A stretch of DNA of 64,000 nucleotides from Crossiella sp. SN42 (GCF_023897065.1 NZ_JAMHIV010000011.1:62001-126000); one strand, 5' to 3'; numbered from the stretch's first letter, positions 50,215-61,097 are shown. Program-made: numbers and translations. The notes: generated by a model not told the origin, from the letters alone.

Positions 50215-50706
50215 GTGACCGTGGCCGAGACCGTGACCTGGCTGACCCAGGATGCTTTCGACCGGCTCAAGCACGAGTTGGACGATCTCATTGCCAACCG
50301 CCCGGTCATCGCCGCGGAGATCAACGCCCGCCGTGAGGAGGGCGACCTCCGGGAGAACGGTGGCTACCACGCCGCCCGCGAGGAACAGGGCAAGCAGGAG
50401 GGGCGGATCCGTCAGCTCCAGGAGCTGTTGCGCCAGGCCAAGGTGGGCGAGGCGCCCACCGAGTCGGGCATCGCCCAGCCGGGCATGGTGGTCACCATCC
50501 GCTACGACGGCGATGACGAGAAGGAGACCTTCCTGCTCGCCACCCGCGAGGAGGGCTCGCACGGGGACCTCGAGGTCTACTCGCCGAGCTCCCCGCTGGG
50601 CGCGGCGCTGCTGGAGGCCAAGGTCGGCGAGACCCGTGAGTACGCCACGCCCAACGGCCGCACCATGAAGGTCACCCTGCTGGACGCGGTGCCGTACCAG
50701 AGCTGA
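50215..50706 (+). CDS. greA: Transcription elongation factor GreA
   Basis: About 163 residues. The N-terminal coiled coil includes the tip region [19 protein letters not shown], whose acidic residues reach the RNA polymerase active site to stimulate RNA cleavage. The C-terminal FKBP-like domain ends in [11 protein letters not shown]. It has the GreA-type sequence of actinobacteria. GTG codons at 50212, 50215 and 50221 are all possible starts, served by GGAGGAG (50198-50204) and AGGAG (50208-50212). It is followed by a 17-bp stem-loop. Confidence 0.95.
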   Translation: MTVAETVTWLTQDAFDRLKHELDDLIANRPVIAAEINARREEGDLRENGGYHAAREEQGKQEGRIRQLQELLRQAKVGEAPTESGIAQPGMVVTIRYDGDDEKETFLLATREEGSHGDLEVYSPSSPLGAALLEAKVGETREYATPNGRTMKVTLLDAVPYQS

Positions 50707-50712
50707 GCGCAC

Positions 50713-50751
50713 GCGAAACGGGCCCGGGAGCGCTTCCCGGGCCCGTTTCGC
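50713..50751. terminator. Bidirectional stem-loop after greA
   Basis: A perfect 17-bp stem (50713-50729 with 50735-50751), 5-base loop, between greA and the convergent CPBP protease gene. Confidence 0.88.
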
Positions 50752-50755
50752 TGTC

Positions 50756-51586
50756 TCAGAGCAGCCAGAGCAGGCTGAGGTGGTTCACCCCGGCGTGCAG
50801 CGCGATGACCGCCCACAGGTTCCGGAACCGGCTCCACAGATAGCCCGCGACCAGCCCGAACGCCCCCTGGATGGCGATCACCGCGGCCAGCGCGTAACCG
50901 GCGTCGCCGAGCACCGGCAGCCGGGTGGGCAGGTGCATCAGCGCGAACAGCAGCGCACTGGCCAGGATGGCGGGCCAGCGGCCGAGCAGCAGCTCCAGCC
51001 GGGTCTGCAAGAGCCAGCGGTAGAAGACCTCCTCGCCGACGCTCGCGGTGAGGAAGACCAGCAGGACCCCGATCACCAGCCGCAGCGGGTCGCCGCGCTC
51101 CAGGCCCTCCGGCACCCCGAAGGTGCCGTGGTAGAGCAGCAGGAAGCCGGCCATCGCGGGCAGCGGCCCCAGCCAGCGCCACCGCGCGGGCGGCCGGGAC
51201 ACCGGCACCCGGATGCCGCCGGTGAGCGCCAGCGCGGTCAGCGGCAGCGCGAAGAACAGCACCAGCTTGGCCACCCAGCCCAGGCTCTGCGCCTGACCCA
51301 GCGCGACCAGCACGGCGAAAACCGCCGGGGTGATCAGCGACACACCCAGCAGCAGCCAGCTCTGGCGGGTCAGCCGGGCCCGATCGGGCGGCTCGACGCG
51401 CTCCAGCGGGATCGGCGAGACCCGGCGGGCCACGATCATCGCCACCGCCGCGGTCAGCGCGGTGCCCAGCACGGACACCCCGATCGCGCCCTCGGCGGCC
51501 ACCGGCACCACCGGGTGCCCGCTCAGGATCAGCCACAGGGCGCAGCCGGCGAAGATCGCCCAGCCCGCCACCACCACGAGGCGCAT
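50756..51586 (-). CDS. CPBP-family intramembrane metalloprotease
   Basis: A 276-residue protein with about eight membrane segments. Motif 1 is GEEVFYRWLL (EExxxR), motif 2 FALMHLP, and motif 3 ALHAGVNH, as in CAAX/Rce1-like and bacteriocin-related proteases. The substrate is unknown. The ATG at 51584-51586 overlaps the stop of the preceding gene, which fixes the start and indicates coupling; an earlier in-frame GTG at 51601 is less likely. Confidence 0.88.
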   Translation of the reverse strand: MRLVVVAGWAIFAGCALWLILSGHPVVPVAAEGAIGVSVLGTALTAAVAMIVARRVSPIPLERVEPPDRARLTRQSWLLLGVSLITPAVFAVLVALGQAQSLGWVAKLVLFFALPLTALALTGGIRVPVSRPPARWRWLGPLPAMAGFLLLYHGTFGVPEGLERGDPLRLVIGVLLVFLTASVGEEVFYRWLLQTRLELLLGRWPAILASALLFALMHLPTRLPVLGDAGYALAAVIAIQGAFGLVAGYLWSRFRNLWAVIALHAGVNHLSLLWLL

Positions 51587-51933
51587 CAGTCGACCGGGCA
51601 CAGCCAGCTGACCGGCACGGTCACCGACTCCATGGTCGGCCTGCTCACCAGCGCCCCGGTCGCGGCGTCCACCAGCACCCCCTGGACCAGGTACGCCACG
51701 CCCGGTGGCAGGCCCATCCGCTGGGCCTGCTCCGGCGGCAGCGGCAGGCTGACGTTGTGCCGGTCGGCCACCCGCACGCCGGTCACCGCGGCCTGTTCAC
51801 CGAGTACCGCGCCAGTGCCGGTGACGGTCAGCTCGAACTCGTCCGGGCCGCTGAACATCCAGGCCAGCGTGCCGTGGTTGTGGCGGGGCTGAACGCGGTA
51901 GGTCGCCCCGACCTCGACCTCGTGCGCATGCAT
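51586..51933 (-). CDS. Hypothetical protein coupled to the CPBP protease
   Basis: A 115-residue protein, probably a small beta-rich domain, starting MHAHEVEVGATYRV. The core block FELTVTGTGAVLGEQAAVTGVRVADRHNVSL looks like alternating strands. There is no signal peptide or membrane helix. No family was recognised. It ends on the start of the CPBP gene (TGATG), so the two form one unit. The gene upstream is a divergent-side AsnC regulator in the same direction, only 15 bases away. Confidence 0.65.
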   Translation of the reverse strand: MHAHEVEVGATYRVQPRHNHGTLAWMFSGPDEFELTVTGTGAVLGEQAAVTGVRVADRHNVSLPLPPEQAQRMGLPPGVAYLVQGVLVDAATGALVSRPTMESVTVPVSWLCPVD

Positions 51934-51948
51934 GGATCAAGGATCGCA

Positions 51949-53794
<1,846 letters not shown>

Positions 53795-53811
53795 CGGGTT
53801 GAACCAGCGCG

Positions 53812-53859
53812 CCGGGCGGGCCGTTCACCGGGTAGTGATCCGGGGAACGGCCCGCCCGG
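53812..53859 (+). terminator. Stem-loop after hpd
   Basis: A perfect 15-bp stem (53812-53826 with 53845-53859) with an 18-base loop, 17 bases after the hpd stop. Confidence 0.75.
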
Positions 53860-53908
53860 TTTCGCGGGGTTCGGTAGGCTGGCACCAGTCTTGGCCTGGA
53901 GGTGGCGG

Positions 53909-54151
53909 ATGGCACGTGTGCGCAGCAGTGGCGCGTTGCCGCTGGCGGTCGCGCTCAGCACCGCCGCGCTGCTGACCGGGGCCGCGGTGTTCACCGTGGT
54001 GCGGGTCAGCTGCCACGACCCCGGCCAGTACGTCCAGCACAACGGCATCGTCGAGCTGATCGGCGGCTGTGTGGAGCAGGACGACCTGCCGGTGGGCCCG
54101 AAGCAGCCCGAACCGGCCAAGCCGGAGCAGCAGTCCCCGCCCGGCGTGTGA
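53909..54151 (+). CDS. Small exported or membrane protein
   Basis: An 80-residue protein with an N-terminal basic region and one hydrophobic helix (about 10-30), then an extracytoplasmic segment with two Cys and a Pro/Glu-rich tail. GGAGG lies 6 bases before the ATG. The helix could be an uncleaved signal anchor. I recognise no family. Its stop abuts the stop of the convergent erythromycin-esterase gene with no spacer. Confidence 0.65.
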   Translation: MARVRSSGALPLAVALSTAALLTGAAVFTVVRVSCHDPGQYVQHNGIVELIGGCVEQDDLPVGPKQPEPAKPEQQSPPGV

Positions 54152-55459
54152 TCACCGCCGCGGCACAGCTGCCCGCACCTGGTGCAGGTGGATGAGCACG
54201 TCGTAGGAGCGCGCGAGCGCGACGGCGTGGTTCTCCTGGGGGAAGACGGTGCCGATGCCGCGAGTGGGCCGGGCCTCTGCCAGCCAGGCACGGGCGGCGG
54301 GCGGCGCGGTCCGCAGGTCCAGGTAGAAGTCCCGGTGCCGGACCCGGTCCAGGGTGTGCTCGTTCATGCCGGGCTCGGCCGCGCCCACGCTGAACTTGCG
54401 CCAGGCGTCGCCGAGCGCGCCGTCGGTGGACAGGAACGAGCCCCGGTCGAAGGTGAAGCCGATCGGCAGGTAGCCGGCGCCCAGCTCATCGCGCAGGAAG
54501 GCGCCCTGCGACTTGGGGTAGGCCGCCGGGTTGTCCGCGACGTAGGCGAGGTGGCTGTTGTGCGCCGAGACCAGCACCTTGTGCCCGGTCCGCCGCTGCC
54601 ACCAGAGCACGTTGCGCGCCATCACCTCGTCCCGGAAGCGCTGGTACTGGGCCATCCCCGCCGGGTCGCCGAGGTCAAGGGTGAGGAAGTGCGCGGTCTC
54701 GGCGATGGAGCGGGCGTTCTGCACCGCCAGCTCGAACTCCGGGCCGCGGCGGGGCAGCCCGCTGATCCGGTCCAGCGCCTGCCGGGCCCGCTCGGCCTGC
54801 CGCCTGCGCTCCTCCACCGGCTTGCGCAGGTAGGCGAAGACGTCCTCCAGCGGGCGCAGGCCGGTGTAGTACTCGCCGAGCTCGGGCAGGTACCCGGTCA
54901 CCCGGTCGAAGAACTCGTCGCCGACCCTGGGCGCGCCGAGGTCGTCGCCGACGAAGTGCACGGTGTGGCCGGGGTTGCGGCGGTTGTGCTCGCGCATCCA
55001 CGCGAGGAGGCTGACGAACTCCTCGCGATCCCACGGCGACCCGCCCAGCGTCTCCTTGACCACGGCCCTGGCCTCGCCCTTGCCGGTCTGCAGGAACTCG
55101 TTGATCTTGAGTCCGGCCGGCCAGCTCAGCTCCAGCGCGAAGGCCCGGAAACCCTTCTCCCGCACCAGGTACTGGAAGACCCGCTGCTTCATGGCGAAGA
55201 ACTCGTGCGAGCCGTGGGTGGCCTCGCCCAGGCCGACCACGGAGGCCTCGCCGATCATCCGGCCCAGCGCGCGCAGGTCGGCGGTGCCGCGACCGGGTTC
55301 GGTGCCGCGCAACGGGTGCGCAGCCTGTTCCAGCGCCCGGACCGGGTCCCGCTGGGACGGGCTCGCCTGGGCCGCGACGGGAGCGAGCAGGGCTCCCGTC
55401 GCGACCACGGCGGTGGCGAGCAGGGCCCGCCTGGTGAGGTGCGTTCGCTGACTTGCCAT
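54152..55459 (-). CDS. Exported erythromycin-esterase-family protein
   Basis: A 435-residue protein. A Tat-like signal begins with TRRALLATAVVATGALLAPVAAQA. The mature part is of the erythromycin-esterase/succinoglycan-biosynthesis superfamily: GLGEATHGSHEFF, FALELSW, VHFVGDDLGAP and SAHNSHLAY are recognisable family blocks with conserved His/Glu residues. Family members hydrolyse macrolactones, but many have other or unknown substrates, and export is unlike classical EreA. It probably acts outside the cell. It should not be taken as proven macrolide resistance. Confidence 0.82.
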   Translation of the reverse strand: MASQRTHLTRRALLATAVVATGALLAPVAAQASPSQRDPVRALEQAAHPLRGTEPGRGTADLRALGRMIGEASVVGLGEATHGSHEFFAMKQRVFQYLVREKGFRAFALELSWPAGLKINEFLQTGKGEARAVVKETLGGSPWDREEFVSLLAWMREHNRRNPGHTVHFVGDDLGAPRVGDEFFDRVTGYLPELGEYYTGLRPLEDVFAYLRKPVEERRRQAERARQALDRISGLPRRGPEFELAVQNARSIAETAHFLTLDLGDPAGMAQYQRFRDEVMARNVLWWQRRTGHKVLVSAHNSHLAYVADNPAAYPKSQGAFLRDELGAGYLPIGFTFDRGSFLSTDGALGDAWRKFSVGAAEPGMNEHTLDRVRHRDFYLDLRTAPPAARAWLAEARPTRGIGTVFPQENHAVALARSYDVLIHLHQVRAAVPRR

Positions 55460-55545
55460 GGCTGTAGATCCTGATCAGCGCGCGCACGCCGCACACTGGT
55501 GCGCGCTGCCGGGATCATCCGGGGGCAGGCCCCACCCCCGGCGGC

Positions 55546-56685
55546 TCAGCCCAGGGCTTGCAGCAGGTCGGCGACCAGGTCCGCGCCGTCCTCGATGCCC
55601 ACCGACACCCGCACCAGGTCCGAGGGGACCTGCAGCAGCGAGCCCGCGGTGCTGGCGTGCGTCATCTTGCCGGGGTGCTCGATCAGCGACTCCACCCCGC
55701 CCAGGGACTCGGCCAGGGTGAACAGCCGGGTCTTGGCGCACACGTCCAGCGCGGCCTGCTCGCCACCGGTGACGGTGAAGGAGACCATGCCGCCGAAGCG
55801 GCGCATCTGCTTGGCCGCCACGTGGTGGCCGGGGTGGTCGCTCAGGCCCGGGTAGAGCACCGCGCCGACCTTGGGGTGGTCGAGCAGGGCCTGGGTGACC
55901 AGCTCGGCGTTGTCGCTGTGCTTCTCCATCCGGACCGCGAGGGTCTTCAGCCCGCGCAGGGTCAGCCAGGCGTCGAACGGGCCGGGCACCGCGCCCGCGC
56001 CGTTCTGGATGAAGGCGAACTTCTCGGCCAGCTCGTCGTCGTCGGTGACCAGCGCGCCGCCGACCACGTCGGAGTGGCCGCCGATGTACTTGGTGGTGGA
56101 GTGCAGCACCACGTCCGCGCCGAACTCCAGCGGGTTCTGCAGGTACGGCGAGGCGAAGGTGTTGTCCACCACCAGCTTCGCGCCCGCGGTCTGCGCCAGG
56201 CTGGCCAGCGCGGCGATGTCGGCGATGTTGAGCAGCGGGTTGGTGGGCGTCTCCACCCAGATCACCTTGGTGCTGGGCCGGATCGCCGCGCGCACCGCGT
56301 CCACGTCGGACAGCGGGACGGGGGTGTGCTCGATGCCCCACTGGGAGAGCACCTTGTCCACCAGGCGGAAGGTGCCGCCGTAGGCGTCGTCCGGGATGAC
56401 CAGGTGGTCGCCGGGGCGCAGCACCGAGCGGAGCACCGCGTCGGTGGCGGACATGCCGGAGGCGAACGCCCGCGCGTGCCTGCCGCCCTCCAGCGAGGCC
56501 AGGCAGGTCTCCAGCGCGGTCCGGGTGGGGTTCCCGGTGCGGGAGTACTCATAGCCGCCGCGCAGCCCGCCGACGCCGTCCTGGGCGTAGGTGGAGGTGG
56601 CGTGGATCGGCACGATGACCGACCCGGTGGTCGGGTCGGGTTCCTGGCCGGCGTGAATGGCCCTGGTCGCGAAGCCGTCGTTCAT
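55546..56685 (-). CDS. metB: Cystathionine gamma-synthase
   Basis: A 379-residue PLP enzyme of the Cys/Met metabolism family. The PLP lysine is Lys199 in HSTTKYIGGHSD, and other blocks are YSRTGNPTR, FASGMSA and VDNTFASPYLQ. It joins an activated homoserine with cysteine to make cystathionine. With the CBS gene two genes upstream it supports interconversion of cysteine and methionine sulfur. In actinobacteria some members act as gamma-lyases, so the exact activity could be either. The position matches mycobacterial metB (Rv1079 by recall). Confidence 0.92.
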   Translation of the reverse strand: MNDGFATRAIHAGQEPDPTTGSVIVPIHATSTYAQDGVGGLRGGYEYSRTGNPTRTALETCLASLEGGRHARAFASGMSATDAVLRSVLRPGDHLVIPDDAYGGTFRLVDKVLSQWGIEHTPVPLSDVDAVRAAIRPSTKVIWVETPTNPLLNIADIAALASLAQTAGAKLVVDNTFASPYLQNPLEFGADVVLHSTTKYIGGHSDVVGGALVTDDDELAEKFAFIQNGAGAVPGPFDAWLTLRGLKTLAVRMEKHSDNAELVTQALLDHPKVGAVLYPGLSDHPGHHVAAKQMRRFGGMVSFTVTGGEQAALDVCAKTRLFTLAESLGGVESLIEHPGKMTHASTAGSLLQVPSDLVRVSVGIEDGADLVADLLQALG

Positions 56686-56715
56686 GGAGCCGAGCCTACG
56701 TGCTCGGTAAACGAT

Positions 56716-56745
56716 CAGCCCCCGGCCTTGTCGGGCCGGGGGCTG
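56716..56745 (-). terminator. Stem-loop between the pra-like gene and metB
   Basis: A perfect 12-bp stem (56716-56727 with 56734-56745) with a 6-base loop, about 30 bases after the stop of the pra-like gene. It may reduce read-through into metB. Confidence 0.65.
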
Positions 56746-56773
56746 AAGTTTCGCTTACAGCTTGCGCGGTGGC

Positions 56774-57895
56774 TCAGTAGCCGGGGTAGCCGCCGCCACC
56801 CTGGCCGTAGGGCTGCTGCGGGTAGCCGCCCTGCTGCGGGCGCTGCGCCTGCTTGAGCTTCATGCCCGCCGTGGTCGACGGCAGCCACCAGAGCACCAGG
56901 ATGGTGGCCCAGAACAGCAGCGGCAGGATGCCCAGGATCCCGACGATGCCGATGCTGCCGAGCGAGGCGAGGCCACCGAGCAAGCCGAGGCCGGCCAGCA
57001 CGGTGATGGTGATCCGGGCCCAGTTGGCGCCCTGCGAACCGGCCAGGAAGGCCAGCACACCGACACCGGCGGCGATCAGCATGCCGATGATGACGGGCAC
57101 GTAGAGCCCGGCGGTGGCGTAGCGCGAGGGGATGTTCGCCAGGCTGATCAGGCTGAAGATGTTCAGGATCAGCACCAGACCGGTGATGCCGATCGTGGTC
57201 CACATGGCCGCCGGGAGCGTGTTGCCGCCGCCACCGGACTTGCCGTAGGGCTGCGCGCCGTAGCCCTGCTGCTGGCCACCCCAGCCCTGCTGCTGGCCGT
57301 AGCCCTGCTGCGGCTGCTGGCCCCACTGCTGCTGGCCGGGCTGCTGCTGGGCCTGCTGGCCCCACTGCTGCTGCGGCTGCGGGCCGGTGCCCGGCTGCTG
57401 CCCCCACTGCTGCTGGGGCTGGCCGCCGGTCTGCGGGTAACCGGGCTGGGCCTGCGGCTGCTGGCCCCACTGCTGCTGGCCCGGCTGCTGCTGCTGGGGC
57501 TGCTGCCCCCACTGCTGCTGCGGCTGCGCCTGCGGCCCGGTGGGCTGCTGGCCGCCCTGCTGGGCGAAGGACGGCGGGGTGTACTGCGGTGTCACCGGTG
57601 GCTGCTGGCCGGGCGGCACCACCTGGGTGGCATCCGGCGCCGGTGCGGCCGGGGTGGCACCCGGCTGGACCACCTGGGTGGCCTCCGGGTTGGCGGGCGC
57701 CGCGGGCTGCTGCCCCGCAGAAGAGCCCAGCGCCGAGGAGATCACCTGGGTGGTGTCGGCGTGCGGCGTGTGCGTGGTCGTCGGCAGACCCTGCGCCGGA
57801 GATGGCGTCGGGTCGGCCGCGCCACTCTGCGGATCAGCCTGCGGCTGCCCACCCTGGCCCTGGTACGGCTGCTGGGGCGGCTGCGGAGCGCTCAT
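56774..57895 (-). CDS. Gln/Pro-rich membrane protein, pra-like
   Basis: A 373-residue protein. The N-terminal ~220 residues are a disordered Gln/Pro/Gly-rich region, including many repeats of the WGQQPQQQ type. The C-terminal domain has four hydrophobic segments (about 222-345) and ends in a short Gly/Pro/Tyr-rich tail. The position between cbs and metB equals that of the proline-rich antigen gene (pra, Rv1078 by recall) of mycobacteria, which has the same layout. The function is unknown. The ATG at 57895 follows AAGGAA. Confidence 0.8.
   Translation of the reverse strand: MSAPQPPQQPYQGQGGQPQADPQSGAADPTPSPAQGLPTTTHTPHADTTQVISSALGSSAGQQPAAPANPEATQVVQPGATPAAPAPDATQVVPPGQQPPVTPQYTPPSFAQQGGQQPTGPQAQPQQQWGQQPQQQQPGQQQWGQQPQAQPGYPQTGGQPQQQWGQQPGTGPQPQQQWGQQAQQQPGQQQWGQQPQQGYGQQQGWGGQQQGYGAQPYGKSGGGGNTLPAAMWTTIGITGLVLILNIFSLISLANIPSRYATAGLYVPVIIGMLIAAGVGVLAFLAGSQGANWARITITVLAGLGLLGGLASLGSIGIVGILGILPLLFWATILVLWWLPSTTAGMKLKQAQRPQQGGYPQQPYGQGGGGYPGY
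57245..57545. repeat. Coding repeat region of the pra-like gene
   Basis: A DNA-level imperfect repeat of CTGCTG/CCCCACTG-type units encodes about ten copies of a WGQQ motif followed by Gln and Pro runs. Such repeats are prone to length change. Confidence 0.75.
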
Positions 57896-57986
57896 CGGGT
57901 TCCTTACCCCCTTCGGGGTGGCTGGCCGTCGTGTGGTTGCGGCAACGCTATCGGATGCTCCGAACGGGCGTAGTCCCAACGCGGCA

Positions 57987-59357
57987 TTATCTGCCGGCGA
58001 GGAAGCCCAACACGTCCTGTCGGGTGACAACACCGGCCGGTTTGCCGTCGATGAGCACCATCGCGCCGTCGGCGTCGGTGAGCGCCTTCATCGCGGTGCT
58101 GATCGTCTCGCCGGCGCCGATGGTGGGCAGCGGCGGGGACATGTGCGTCTCCACCCGGTCGGCCAGCGCGGCCTTGCCCGCGAACAGCGCGTCCAGCAGG
58201 TCCTTCTCGTTGACCGCGCCGGCGACCTCGGCGGCCATCAGCGGCGGCTCGGCGTTGACCACCGGCATCTGGGACACGCCGAACTCGCGCAGCACCGAGA
58301 TGGCGTCCGCGACGGTCTCGTTCGGGTGCACGTGCACCAGCTCGGGCAGGGTGCCGTCCTTGCGCCGCAGCACATCGCCCACCGAGGCGCTGCTGTGGTC
58401 GGCGGTGAGGAAGCCGTAGGAGGCCATCCAGGAGTCGTTGAAGACCTTGGACAGGTAGCCGCGGCCGCTGTCCGGCAGCAGCACGACCACCACGTCGTCC
58501 TCGGTCAGGCCCTCGGCGATCTTGAGCGCGGCCGCCGCGGCCATCCCGCAGGAGCCGCCGACCAGCAGGCCCTCCTCGCGGGCCAGGCGACGGGTGATGT
58601 CGAAGGAGTCCGCGTCGGAGACCTCGACGATCTCATCGCACACCGTGCGGTCGTAGGTGGTCGGCCAGAAGTCCTCGCCGACGCCCTCGACCAGGTACGG
58701 CCGCCCGGTGCCACCGGAGTACACCGAACCGTGCGGGTCGGCGCCGATGATCTTGACCTTGCCGTCGGAGACGTCCTTGAGGTACCGGCCGGTGCCGGAG
58801 ATGGTGCCGCCGGTGCCCACGCCCGCCACGAAGTGGGTGATCCGGCCGTCGGTCTGCCGCCACAGCTCCGGGCCGGTGGAGTGGTAGTGCGAGAGCGGGT
58901 TGTTCGGGTTGGCGTACTGGTTGGGCTTCCAGGCGCCGGGGATCTCGCTGACCAGGCGGTCGGAGACGTTGTAGTAGGAGTCCGGGTGCTCCGGCGCGAC
59001 CGCGGTCGGGCAGACCACGACCTCGGCGCCGTAGGCCTTGAGCACGTTGCGCTTGTCCTCGCTGACCTTGTCCGGGCAGACGAACACGCAGCGGTAGCCC
59101 TTGCGCTGGGCGACCAGGGCCAGGCCGACACCGGTGTTGCCCGAGGTCGGCTCCACGATGGTGCCGCCGGGCTTGAGCTCACCGGAGGCCTCGGCCGCCT
59201 CGATCATGCGCAGCGCGATGCGGTCCTTCACGCTGCCGCCGGGGTTCAGGTACTCGATCTTGGCCAGGACCAGCGGCTTCAGGCCGTCGGTCAGGTTGTT
59301 CAGCCTGACCAGCGGGGTGTTGCCGACCAGGTCCATCACGTGCTCGGCGTACTCCAC
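57987..59357 (-). CDS. cbs: Cystathionine beta-synthase with CBS domain pair
   Basis: A 456-residue enzyme. The PLP domain has NPGGSVKDR with Lys44 as PLP lysine, EPTSGNTGVGLA, and GVGTGGTISG. A C-terminal CBS pair (about 330-455) contains VSQMPVVN and GVVTRQDVLGFL. It condenses serine and homocysteine, the first step of reverse transsulfuration. CBS-domain regulation, by SAM in animal enzymes, is not assured in actinobacteria. The GTG start follows GGGAGGACC by 8 bases. It heads the run cbs, pra-like, metB on this strand. Confidence 0.94.
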   Translation of the reverse strand: MEYAEHVMDLVGNTPLVRLNNLTDGLKPLVLAKIEYLNPGGSVKDRIALRMIEAAEASGELKPGGTIVEPTSGNTGVGLALVAQRKGYRCVFVCPDKVSEDKRNVLKAYGAEVVVCPTAVAPEHPDSYYNVSDRLVSEIPGAWKPNQYANPNNPLSHYHSTGPELWRQTDGRITHFVAGVGTGGTISGTGRYLKDVSDGKVKIIGADPHGSVYSGGTGRPYLVEGVGEDFWPTTYDRTVCDEIVEVSDADSFDITRRLAREEGLLVGGSCGMAAAAALKIAEGLTEDDVVVVLLPDSGRGYLSKVFNDSWMASYGFLTADHSSASVGDVLRRKDGTLPELVHVHPNETVADAISVLREFGVSQMPVVNAEPPLMAAEVAGAVNEKDLLDALFAGKAALADRVETHMSPPLPTIGAGETISTAMKALTDADGAMVLIDGKPAGVVTRQDVLGFLAGR

Positions 59358-59533
59358 CGCGCGGTCCTCCCATTAGTTGAGACGTCCGGGTCAGCGTAGC
59401 TGGCGCGTCGTCACCCGATCGCTGTCACTCCGTGGCGCGTGCCACTCTTGGCGGCGGTCGGCCACCGCCCGGTCACGTATTCTTGGCTTGTCGGAAAGAT
59501 CCGTTCCGTTCCGGGCTCGCGTCGGGGGTAACC

Positions 59534-59962
59534 ATGAAACTCACGGTGCACCTGTTCACCACCGACGCCCTCTCCTTCGGGGACGTGCTCGCACTGCCCG
59601 GCCAGGACCAGGCCGCCGTGGTCTGCCTGCTTCCCGCCGCTGAGCTGGACTTCTCCTGTGTGCTCGCGGCGCGCGCCGAGCCGGGCGAGCCCGGTCCGGA
59701 GGAGCTGGCCGAGCACTTCGCGCTCTCCGACATCGGGGCCGCCGACTCCGCCCTGCTGGCCGAGGTGGACGGCCGCCTGTTCGCGCTGACCTTCGGGCGT
59801 GGCGCCGAGCTGCTGGAGTCCGCGCTGCTGGACACGAGGTTCGAGGGCAAGGCCATCCCGTTCCCGCTGGCCGGGCTGGGCCACCAGCTCTCCGCGCTGC
59901 TCGGGCACTACGACGACCCGCTGCACCGGGCCGAACTGCCCTTCTCCGCCGACCGCGCCTGA
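59534..59962 (+). CDS. Hypothetical protein, acidic
   Basis: A 142-residue acidic protein starting MKLTVHLFTTDALSFGDVLALPG. It seems mixed alpha/beta with no membrane segment or signal peptide and no motif that I recognise. GGGGG lies 5 bases before the ATG. It stands alone between the cbs promoter region and the SGNH hydrolase gene, in the same direction as the latter. Confidence 0.6.
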   Translation: MKLTVHLFTTDALSFGDVLALPGQDQAAVVCLLPAAELDFSCVLAARAEPGEPGPEELAEHFALSDIGAADSALLAEVDGRLFALTFGRGAELLESALLDTRFEGKAIPFPLAGLGHQLSALLGHYDDPLHRAELPFSADRA

Positions 59963-60051
59963 GGCGCGAATCACCCTTCCGCCAGTCCCGCTGGCCCAGG
60001 CGCTAAATCGTCGCCTCATCCGAAAGTGGGAAGTAAAAATGTCTGCCTGGC

Positions 60052-60091
60052 GTTAACCCGTTCGGCCTTACTTACGGAACACTGGGTTAAC
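60052..60091. promoter_or_regulatory. Inverted repeat upstream of the SGNH hydrolase gene
   Basis: GTTAACCC at 60052-60059 and GGGTTAAC at 60084-60091 form an 8-bp inverted repeat with a 24-base AT-richer spacer containing CTTACTTACGG. This 181-bp gap otherwise holds nothing recognisable. It could be an operator or promoter region. Confidence 0.4.
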
Positions 60092-60143
60092 AGCTGGTGG
60101 TGGGGCCATAGGGGGAACCACCAGAGCGGAGGGGAGACGGGCC

Positions 60144-61097
60144 ATGTTCGGATTGCGCGTTCTCCGCGCCGCGGTCTTCACCGCGGGTGCGATCGGCGGG
60201 CTCTCCGGCGCCGCGTACGGGCTGCTGACCGAGCAGTCCAAGCGAGCCCGGAAGATCATCGGACCGCCGGCCGCAGCGCTGCGCGCCGACGGCGTGTACC
60301 TGCCGGAGGGCGTCGGGCCGCTGGACCCGGCCGACCCCCGGATCACCGGCGACCCGCTCGTCTTCGCCGTGCTCGGCGACTCCTCCGCGGCCGGGGTCGG
60401 CTGCGACACCGACGAGGAGCTGCCCGGGGTGCTGCTGGCCAGGGGGCTAGCCGAGGAGTCCGAGCGGCCGGTGCGGCTGCTCACCCACGCGATCAGCGGG
60501 GCCACCAGCCGGGAGCTGGCCGGGCAGACCGACGCCGCGCTGCTCACCCCGCCGGACGTGGCCCTGGTGATCATCGGCGGCAACGACGTGACCGCGCGGC
60601 TGAGCCCCGGCGCCTGCGCGCTGCTGCTGGGCGCCGCGGTGCGCAGGCTGACCGAGACCGGCACGGCCGTGGTCGTGGGCACCTGCCCCGACCTGGGCGC
60701 GATCCGGCCGATCGCGCAGCCGCTGCGCTCGCTGGTGCGGTCCTGGAGCCTGACCCTGGCCAGGGCCCAGCGCAAAGCGGTGCTGCTGGCCGGCGGGCAG
60801 CCGGTGGCGCTGGCCGACCTGCTCTCGCCGGAGTTCCTGACCAGGCCCGCCGAGCTGTTCAGCAAGGACATGTTCCACCCGTCCGCGGCCGGCTACGCCG
60901 CGGCGACCCAGGTGCTGCTGCCCGAGCTGTGCGCGGCCGCGGGCGTGTGGGACGGCGGCCCGCTGCCCACCCAGCCCACCCGTTCGGCCGCGGCCGAGGC
61001 GCGGCGGCCGACCGCGAAGCTGGTGGCCAAGCTGAACTGGCGGCTCAAGCAGGTGCCCCCGGCAACGTCACACTCCGCCGCCGTTACCGGACAGTAG
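60144..61097 (+). CDS. SGNH/GDSL-family hydrolase
   Basis: A 317-residue protein with an N-terminal membrane segment (about 5-27). The SGNH blocks are GDSSAAG with Ser80, ISGATS, GGND with Asn147, and the DMFHPS block with the catalytic Asp/His. It should act as an esterase or lipase facing the membrane or outside. The position before fadA3 matches mycobacterial Rv1075c (by recall), an esterase of this family. It leads into fadA3 with a 33-bp gap. Confidence 0.88.
   Translation: MFGLRVLRAAVFTAGAIGGLSGAAYGLLTEQSKRARKIIGPPAAALRADGVYLPEGVGPLDPADPRITGDPLVFAVLGDSSAAGVGCDTDEELPGVLLARGLAEESERPVRLLTHAISGATSRELAGQTDAALLTPPDVALVIIGGNDVTARLSPGACALLLGAAVRRLTETGTAVVVGTCPDLGAIRPIAQPLRSLVRSWSLTLARAQRKAVLLAGGQPVALADLLSPEFLTRPAELFSKDMFHPSAAGYAAATQVLLPELCAAAGVWDGGPLPTQPTRSAAAEARRPTAKLVAKLNWRLKQVPPATSHSAAVTGQ

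Noticed and set aside
54152-55459. Antibiotic resistance gene call
   Set aside because: The superfamily is functionally diverse and this protein is exported, so resistance is not claimed.
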